Both the position numbers and the translations under genes were made by a program. From Ceratorhiza oryzae-sativae (lineage: Eukaryota; Basidiomycota; Agaricomycetes; Cantharellales; Ceratobasidiaceae): 64,000 nt of DNA. Below the pieces are notes generated by a model, which had not been told where the DNA came from, made no database searches, and worked only from the letters and a program-made list of their open reading frames with translations. Location: NCBI GenBank assembly GCA_030998015.1, contig JARWMV010000015.1:186001-250000 (forward strand), in the 5' to 3' direction. Shown piece after piece: positions 56,571 through 64,000 of the stretch (position 1 is the first letter of the stretch; each line of letters opens with the position of its first letter).

Positions 56571-58360
56571 ATGATGTCTCCCGAACTCGAGAACCAGCCT
56601 TATGTAGTATCCGCTATCTCTGAGGAACCTCAAGGATCACTTCCAGAGAAACCTGGCGAACCCAGTCATTCGTCCACCAGAAAGCTGATGTAAGTCTGAA
56701 ATGACCTACTCAGATATATAGACTCAATTTATTGTAGTGTTATAGGGGCCACAGGCGCCGGTAAATCCACCGTGGGTCATTCACATAACCGCATGTTTCT
56801 TGCTGGTTTATTCATACGATTAAAGTTTATCAACGACGTGACAGGCAGTACACTCGCTGTTAGTAACAGTTTGGCCTCCTGCACTCAGACAGTTGGCTTG
56901 GCGTCTATAACACTTGAAAACGGCTCTAGCATAGCTCTCGTTGATACTCCAGGATTTGATGACTCGGAGCGTTCGGACGTTGAAATACTGGAGGTAATCT
57001 TCGCAGCTCTCAAGGATTGGTAAGACCCAGATTTCATGAAGAACCGATGAGGATTCTGACCGCCAAAACAAGGGATGATATCCACGGCGTGATATATCTT
57101 CACCGGATTTCAGACTTTAGGATGTCGGGCGCGGCTCGCAAAACATTCAACGCATGCTGTAATATTTGCGGCGCGAACGCAATGCCTTGGCTCACCATCG
57201 TCACCAACATGTGGAAGAATGTTTCGCCAGAGATAGGTGCTGCTCGTGAGGGCGAGCTCAGTCAAAAGCCGGAGTTTTTTCAGACCGCTATCAATTCTGG
57301 GGCCAAACTACTTCGCAACGACTCACCGCCCACTTCGGCGCTCGATATCATCCGCCAGGCCGTTCGTGAAAACGCCGTCACCCTTTTGATCCAAAAGGAA
57401 ATGCAGGAGAATGGCAGAGACATATTTGCAACTACTGCTGGCATGGTTCTTGATCAGGAGCAAGCGGAGGAACGAGCAAAGCATGAAGCACAGTTGGCAA
57501 AAATAAATGAGGAACATGCACGTGCCCTTCGGCAACTAGATAGCGAGACGCAAGCAGAGCTAGAGGAAGAGCGCGCCGAGATCCAGAAGAAGATTTTCCA
57601 AATTCAATCGTCTGTTGCGCGGCTGCGAGCCAAACAGAAATCTCAACCCGCTCCAGTTCAGGAACCTATCATCCACTCACCGTCCCCCCAGCCACATCGC
57701 CGGAGCATGACAGATCCCAGCAGAATCGTAGCCGGTACTAGCGCTGCAATCTATGAGCAGGCTAACTGGGAAAGGGGGTATTTCATACATCCATCAAGCC
57801 CCCTCATGCTACAAAATGTCAGAGTTGAAGATCGAGTCAAGGTTCAAAGCCGACGAGGAAGCCGGGATAGGAGTCTCGATGAAATGTAAGTAATTTCTGA
57901 GTGGTTCTTTGAGCTCTATACGATATCTCTTAGAGCCCAAGATTTATCAGAATTGAAGGAGGAGGCGAGAGCATTAGTATCTGGTGTGCATCCAGAGCAT
58001 ACAGTCAAGGCCAAGAGTAGCCATTTGCAGTGCCCCGCTACTCCGGGTCAAGGGTCCTACCGATCCAACGAGCAGGTAGTTCAATCCCCTACACTTGTTT
58101 ATACTCGCAACTCAAGTCATCCCGTCGAGTTGCATAGTATGTCGTTATTGCGTCCTCGGCACAGGGTGAGAGGGCATTTCAATCACAGGGCCCGTCAAAA
58201 CAGGGCACGGGCGGGTGGTTCCCCAGATGGGGAAATAGCTGATTTATGGCATGGTGTACTTGATGCCAACAGACTAAACTCGTGTTCCTATAATAAAATT
58301 CCATCCAAAGTATTACAGGATTGCATTTGGCCAAAATGTGTTATGGTTGGCGATTGGTGA
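56571..58360 (+). CDS. P-loop GTPase-like protein with C-terminal coiled coil, copy 2
   Basis: Exons 56571-56689, 56738-56771 (34 nt), 56826-57019 (194 nt), 57073-57885 and 57934-58360. The P-loop GATGAGKST is in the 34-nt exon, then IALVDTPGFDDSERSD, DDIHGVIYLHRISDFRM and LTIVTNMWKN. A coiled coil follows (EERAKHEAQLAKINEEHAR, QAELEEERAEIQKKI), then a Pro/Ser-rich linker (PVQEPIIHSPSPQPH) and a basic C terminus ending in VMVGDW. About 560 aa. The exon plan equals copy 1 through the G domain, including exon lengths and phases, so the pair arose by inverted duplication. It is longer than copy 1 by the extra C-terminal region. Likely functional. Confidence 0.85.
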
Positions 58361-58812
58361 TTTAGAGCCTCGGATGCTTTAAGACCCGCGGTCAGCATTC
58401 CAGAAATGCAAGTTGGTTATGTAAGATGGGAATTTATTTCAATGTTTTCCGGCCCAAATTGTTCAGAGAGGTAAATATTTTGAGGAGAATTGAAAATCGA
58501 CTTAAACACGTAACTTATCGAAACTAGCTCGGCACATATGCGATTACACACCTCCAGTCGCATCCAGTCTGTTCCGCACTCCCCATTCAACGTGGGCAAG
58601 CATAGAGCTCCAGATAGCGCGTTAGTCGCGAAATATCACGAAAGAGTCGACTAGCATATTTATATCAATATCATCACCTTCTAGCCGAGGTATAGGCTAT
58701 ACCACCCATGGAGCGTTTTCTACACACGAAGCGCACTCCCCAAAGACTTCGCACGGGCAGGCAGCAGCTACATCTTGCTTGGTGTTCAGTCATTCAGTGG
58801 TCTCATTGACAG
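58361..58812. other. gene-free, 3' flank of the GTPase gene
   Basis: No recognised gene. Small minus-strand frames near 58417-58599 show no family features. Confidence 0.35.
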
Positions 58813-59104
58813 TCTCACGCAGGGAGGTTTCTCGTGGCTAAGATACAAATCGTACTTAGCTCAACTACGAAGGTAGAGAACTATATATACTGTACCTAAG
58901 ATACAAATCGTACTATAGAGTACAGTGTGAATAGAATACATGAGAAAAGAAAGAAAATACGATACCTTAGCTCAACTACGAAGGTAGAGAACTAAGGAAG
59001 AAGAAGGGGGATTCCCGCGAACTCGCGCATGATATCAGAGAGGGGGGATACGAAACAGAAACAAATATGCGCATACATACACGCATATGATTGTAAATTC
59101 AACA
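58813..59104 (-). repeat. family-F copia LTR (3' LTR of a minus-strand element)
   Basis: The minus strand begins TGTTGAATTTACAATC and ends CTGCGTGAGA. It is the CpG-rich version of the repeats at 37146 and 39115. It contains two copies of the text ctcaactacgaaggtagagaact about 120 bp apart. Confidence 0.8.
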
Positions 59105-59653
59105 CGCCCACTCAATCCTATGCGTGAATGTGCAGATAAAAGAAAAAATATCAAACCATACCCATCTCAGACACGAAAGTAAACTTGAGCGTCCTAGGGG
59201 CTTGGTGAGCGCATCCGCGACCTGTTTCTCGGTAGGTACATATTGCAGGTCAAGTTCCTTAAGGGCGATCACTTCGCGAATAAAATGATACTTGACGCGT
59301 ATATGCTTCGTTGTCTGATGATTGACAGGATTCTTAGCTAGGGCCATAGCAGACTGGTTGTCCGAGAATAAGGGAGTAGTGCCCTCAGAGAGAAAACCAA
59401 GTTCGGATAAAAATTGGCGAATCCATAAAAGTTTGCGTCCGGCACTAGCATCAGCGACATACTCGGCTTCGGTACTAGACAGAGAAATAGTCGGCTGTTT
59501 CCGGGATGAGTAAGCAATGGCGCCACCGGCATGTAAGAACACCCAGCCGGTAGTCGAACGGCTTGTATGCTTATCACCGGCATAATCAGCGTCGACATAT
59601 CCAAGTAAATTTAAATCGCGAGAGCGATTATAAACAATTCCTAAGTCCATAGT
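59099..59653 (-). pseudogene. copia pol C terminus (RNase H), truncated by A3
   Basis: The protein shows LGYVDADYAGDKHTSRSTTG, TISLSSTEAEYVADASAG, PLFSDNQSAMALAKNP and QVADALTKPLG, all typical of Ty1/copia RNase H. The acidic residues D (VDADYAG), E (SSTEAE) and D (FSDNQSA) are kept. The frame is open from the A3 junction to a stop that lies inside the family-F LTR (TGTTGA). The remainder of the element lies beyond A3, outside the window. Confidence 0.88.
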
Positions 59654-60030
59654 TGTCGACGACAACAAGTCAGGCGACGAGGAAAATAGTAAGAAAGGTA
59701 AAAGAACTTGTATTCGACGAGAGGTCAAGTTCTTGAGGAGTCCTCTGCGAACTTGACCCGGTTTATATACATAGTACGAGCCACATCATAACAAACAAGT
59801 CTGTACAGTGAGTCACGACAGATAAGAGATAGAAGCAGTAGAAGCGACTGCGGAACTGCGGAATTTCACATCAGAGTTGAAATACATCTCAGTTACCGGT
59901 CCGGAGCATCCCCTGAGTCATGTGACACAGATATACCATAACAGGCAAGTATGTTTTGAAGATGATCTCATAAAATGTAGAAAATCGAGAAAATATTGTA
60001 GAGTGAATGTATGCGTGTCAGTTCGTGACA
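59654..60030 (-). repeat. A3 3' LTR
   Basis: 377 bp; minus-strand ends TGTCACGAACTG and GTCGTCGACA. TATATAAAC on the minus strand at about 59762-59770. Confidence 0.95.
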
Positions 60031-63000
60031 CTTCCCCCCTTCAAGGCACAGGGGTCCTGAGGTGCCTTTGGGTGCGACTTGACATAGTCAGCGATGAGTT
60101 CTGGTGCGTTCACCAGGTCGTCATAGGTTAACCATTGTCGCTCGTCATAGCCGAGCCACTTGACATAGTATTCGAAGACGTTAGATCTTTTGTTGTATCG
60201 TGACTTTATGATCTGTTCCACTTCGAACTCTTCTTCCCCTTCAGGAGTTACCACAGGTGGTGGTGGGGAACCTGACGGCCATAGGGGTCGTCTTTATATT
60301 TGGTCAGGAGTGAGACATGAAACACTGGGTGTATCTTCATGGTTATCGGTAGGTCCAGTTTGTATGCATGTGTGCCATGTTGTGCTACCACCCTGAATGG
60401 TCCAACTCTTTTGTGGGCCAGTTTCCTGGAGGCCTGCTGTGTCCGTATGTTTTTGGTATCAAGCCAGACTTTGTCTCCAACCTTAATTGCTTCAGGAGTC
60501 TGATGCTTCTGGTCATAGTATTCCTTGATCTCTGGTTTGCTATTTCCAGGGCTGCCTTAAGTTCATCATGGCCCTTTTGGAGCCATTCTGCATGGTTGTC
60601 CGCTAAAGGGAGTTCTGGTTCCTCCCTGTCCCCAACTGCTAGCCTTGGGTGGAAACCGTAGTTTGCAAAGAATGGTGATTTGCCAGTTGAGGTGTTGACA
60701 CCATTATTGTAGGCAAATTCAGCTAATGGTAGGAGCGAGACCCAGTCATCTTGTCTGTCTGATACGTAGTGTCTGATGTACCCTTCCACTACTTGGTTGG
60801 CTCGTTCGGACTGGCCATCTGTCTGAGGGTGGTATGCTGTGGAGTAGGAGGGTTTTATATCCAGTCGTTTGTATAGGTGCCTTAAGAATTTGGATGCGAA
60901 GTTGGGGCCACGGTCTGAGATTGTTTTCCGTGGTAACCCATGGAGTTTCCATACGTATGTTAGGAACAGGTTGGCACAATCCATAGCACTGGCTTCGATT
61001 GACATGGAATAAAGTGGACCATTTTTGTCAGCGGTCGACACTGTAAATATGGCATCAAATCCCTCTGACAGGGGTAGCCCAGTGATCAGGTCGTAGGTAA
61101 TTTCTTCCCAAGGTTTTTCTGGTGCGGGTATTGGGTTTAAGAGCCCTGGGGGAACTTGGTTGCTGTGCTTGTTCCTGATGCATGACTCGCAGTGTGTGAC
61201 ATATTCGTTGACTGATTTTTTCATTGATAACCACGTGTATTTGCGATTTAACAACTCATATGTTCTGAACTGTCCTGGGTGTCCTGCTGCTGGACTATCG
61301 TGACGGCTTTCAATGACTAGTCTGCGAAGTTCTTTGTTATTTGGGACGTAGATTCTGCCCTTGTGCCGTAAGAGTCCTTCATCCCATTCCCAATCTTTGA
61401 CCTTCTCATTGTCATCTAGGGCTTTTAGCACTTTTGACAGGTGCTCATCCCCTGGGATAGCGTCCCTGATGAGTTGTTCCAGGTCATGGTCTGGTGTGAT
61501 TGCTTGTAACCACAGTGATTTTAATTCCAAAAATTGGTTTTGTGCAAGCAGAGCTTGGCTCTCACCCCCCTCTTTAGGGATGTGTCTTGACAGCCTAGAG
61601 AGTATGTCTGCCCGGCCATTCTTCGCCCCTTCAATATATAAAATCTTGAATTCGAACCTGGATAAGAACTCGTGCCACCGTGTGACCCGACCGTTCAGTG
61701 GCCGATTTGTCTTCCAATACTCCAAATTCTTGTGGTCGCAAACAATGTTCACTGGGTGTTCAGCCCCTTCTAGCAAATGACGCCAGTGCTTGAGGGCCTT
61801 TATGATTGCCAGCATTTCTTTGTTGTAGATATCATAGTTCCTTTCTGCTGGGACCATCGCTTTGGAATAGTAGGAGATTGGGTGAAGCATCCCGTCTTCT
61901 CCATATTGCAATAGTACAGCACCTGTGGCATAGCCTGAGGCGTCTGTTTCTAAGATAAATGGTTTGCTGGGTTCTGGCTGAATTAGGAGGGGTGCTTCTT
62001 TCAATTTCTGCTTTAGCAAATTCCACGCCCGATCCCTTTCTTCTGTCCATTCCCACTTTGTGTCCTTCTTGACGAGTTCGTAGAGACATTTTGTGATTTT
62101 TGAGAAGTCTTTTATGAAGTGCCTTAACCAGTTTGCAAACCCTAACCCTTCCAGGACTTCGGTTGGGTTTGTAGGGGTTGGCCATTCAACAGCCTTTTCG
62201 ACCTTGGCCGGGTCTACTTTAATCCCCTGGGGAGTCACCACTATTCCCAGGTAGTCAACTTCAGTGACATCGAACACACACTTCTCCAAGGCACAATATA
62301 GACCAGCCTTTTGGAGGCGACATAAAACTTCCTTGACATGTTCATCATGTTCTTCTTGGTTTTTGGAGAATACTAGTATGTCGTCCATATAGATTACGAC
62401 ATATATGCCCTCAATGTCTTGGAACTCTTCCCTGATCATGGCCATGAAGGTTCCTGGTGCGTTCTTTTGACCAAATTGCATGACTAAGGGCTCGTACAGC
62501 CCATATTTGGTCTTAAAGGCTGCTTTCCATTCGTCCCCTTCCTGAATTCATATGAGGTTGAAGCCCCACTTTAGATCGAACTTGGTGAATATCTTTGCTC
62601 CACGCAGAGTCTCCACTATATCATTGATGCGTGGGAGTGGGTACACATTAGAGACTGTCATTTCGTTCAGTCGACGGTAGTCGATACACATGCGCAACTT
62701 CCCATTCTTCTTTTTGACAAATATGACTGGGGATGCCATTGGTGACCTTGAAGGTCTGATATGCCCTGCTTTCAGTTGGCGATCCAAGGTTTTGCGCAAT
62801 TCTGCATCTTCCTTGACACCCACACTATATATGGGACCATGCCTTGGCTTGGCGTCTGGTTTTAGATCTATTTCCATATCCCACTTTCTATGGGGTGGTA
62901 ATGGTTGGACATCGTCCTCTTCAGCGAATATGTTCTGGAATTCTTTATATTTTGTTGGGAGGGGGTCTAGGGAGTCCAGCTGAAGCTCCTTAGGTTCATT

Positions 63001-63543
63001 TGCACGTACGTGCAAAGGTTTTGTGATGCAATGCTTCAGGCATATGGGCGAGTTGAACTTCATGTCTTTTCCATCCCAATCAATGTCAGGGTTATGGAAT
63101 TTGAGCCATGACATGCCCAGGACTAGGTCATTTTTGCCAACGTTCACAACATAAGCACTGAGGATTTCTCGGTGCTCTTGAATGCACAACTCAAAGGTGC
63201 AGTAATGGGTCACAGACCCAGAGTCTATCTCCCTTCCATCGATTACCCTTAGTTTCTTGGGTGTTTTTAGGGCGACGGTAGGAATACGGTATTGTTTAAC
63301 CAAATCTTCATGTATAAATACTGACGTGGCCCCTGAGTCAATCATGGCCCATCCATTGAATTTTTTCATGTTATATGCAGACTTTCGTTCGGGGGTTATG
63401 CGCAGGGGGAATGCATGAAAGAAAAATTGTAGTTGTGATTGGTTTCCTAATGACATACATTCCATTTCCAATTTTTTATTTTCATTATGCGCATTTTGTA
63501 ACATAGCGCCCAAGACCGCCCCCCTGGCACGGTTTGAGCTCAT
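60018..63543 (-). pseudogene. A3 pol, one stop and small deletions
   Basis: Starts MSSNRARGAVLGAML at 63543 as in A2, and reads through the CGA that is TGA in A2 (CIQEHREILSAY). A TGA at 62548-62550 (NLI-stop-IQ) replaces a CGA. RT (YMDDILVFS, near 62385), RNase H and integrase are present. Single-base losses at doubled bases occur near 61035 (three, mutually restoring the frame) and near 60530 (NQRSRNTMTRS for NQRIKEYYDQ). The chromodomain FEYYVKWLGYDERQWL is near 60170, and the stop is inside the LTR at 60018. Confidence 0.9.
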
Positions 63544-64000
63544 TCTTTTACCAACTCATCGTCGGTTGTGTCTACATCCTCAACCACAGCCTCGTATCCT
63601 GACATTTTGGCTGAGGGGCATTTGGCAGCGATATGGCCCCGTCCTCCACAGTTATAGCATGTGTTCGTCCCTTTCCCTTTTCCTGCACTATCCAGGTCCA
63701 TTGCGTCTGGGTCCTTTGCCTTGGGGGCCGCCGGTGGGTGATTATCCTTCTTTATGTCTTTGAAGGATTCTTGTACATTGGCATTGCTGCCGTCGTAGCG
63801 GACAGTTGGGACTGTGAAACCCTTTGCATTGGGGCCAATGGCTACAATTTGACCTTTTACAGCCCTGCCATCTTTAATCTTGTATATGCGTTCCCCATTC
63901 TTGAATTTCTCCTTTTGGGAGGCATTTTGGGGGTTATTCGTGGGCCTGCTAGTTGAAGCATTGGTGCTGCTGGACTTATTACCCCCATGAGAGGTCCTCT
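63540..64000 (-). CDS. A3 gag, C-terminal part (runs off the edge)
   Basis: Minus-strand frame entering from the right edge with a Ser/Thr/Asn linker, then VYKIKDGRAVKGQIVAIGPN, DAMDLDSAGKGKG and the CCHC knuckle CYNCGGRGHIAAKC (about 63665-63624). The stop TGA overlaps the pol ATG as ATGA, as in A2. Confidence 0.88.
   Translation of the reverse strand, partial: RTSHGGNKSSSTNASTSRPTNNPQNASQKEKFKNGERIYKIKDGRAVKGQIVAIGPNAKGFTVPTVRYDGSNANVQESFKDIKKDNHPPAAPKAKDPDAMDLDSAGKGKGTNTCYNCGGRGHIAAKCPSAKMSGYEAVVEDVDTTDDELVKE

Larger units (their letters stand above)
59654..64000 (-). mobile_element. family-A element copy A3, 5' end beyond the window
   Basis: A complete 3' LTR (59654-60030), all of pol and the end of gag are present. 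The 5' LTR and most of gag lie past the right edge. It interrupts a copia RNase H gene. The sequence is close to A2 and keeps many CpG. The 5-bp flank on the left is ATAGT, but the partner is not visible. Confidence 0.93.

Overview
The window looks like nuclear DNA of a filamentous basidiomycete. Host genes are broken by many 47-59 bp GT-AG introns, and the gene families seen (DUF4470/MYND proteins, coiled-coil P-loop GTPases, a prolyl-4-hydroxylase-like oxygenase) are typical of Agaricomycetes. A Rhizoctonia/Ceratobasidium-type genome is my best guess, but that is inference. No prokaryotic features are present.

Positions 1 to about 39,850 are a nested retrotransposon island, nearly free of CpG. 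Four LTR families can be delimited by LTR pairs and target-site duplications (TSDs). Family A is a chromodomain Ty3/gypsy element with 377-bp LTRs (A1 3029-9976, A2 22261-29204, A3 from 59654 past the right edge, plus old fragments and solo LTRs). Family B is gypsy with 504-bp LTRs (13030-19256, minus strand). Family C is a giant gypsy element (10694-33913, minus strand, TSD CATCA). Family D is a 1.3-kb solo LTR. Order of insertion: D1 came first, C landed in D1, and B and A2 landed in C. A1 and an A solo LTR also landed in D1. A second D copy at 34502-35809 preserves the empty sites.

The most unusual object is family C. Without its two nested guests it is about 10.0 kb. Between the end of pol and its 3' LTR it carries about 3.2 kb of non-retroviral sequence: a geminivirus/genomovirus-type (CRESS-DNA) Rep-like gene with HUH-endonuclease and SF3-helicase motifs, a divergently transcribed intron-bearing gene on the opposite strand, and a roughly 275-aa protein of unknown type. 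A DNA-replication initiator inside an LTR retrotransposon is unexpected.

Positions 40,000 to 58,400 are a CpG-rich host-gene island. It holds three tandem DUF4470/MYND paralogues on the minus strand: one open but without its MYND finger, one with a single frameshift, and one badly decayed and split by a copia LTR. A six-exon 2OG-Fe(II) oxygenase lies between the second and third. Next is a head-to-head pair of coiled-coil P-loop GTPases that share an identical exon plan, including a 34-nt microexon carrying the P-loop. From 58,800 to the right edge a copia element's 3' end is interrupted by A3.

Two themes link the mobile elements. Families A, B and C each have a primer-binding site two bases after the 5' LTR that is complementary to the predicted 5' end of their own transcript, which is Tf1/sushi-style self-priming. 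Nearly all premature stops I could compare are CGA to TGA changes, consistent with CpG deamination.
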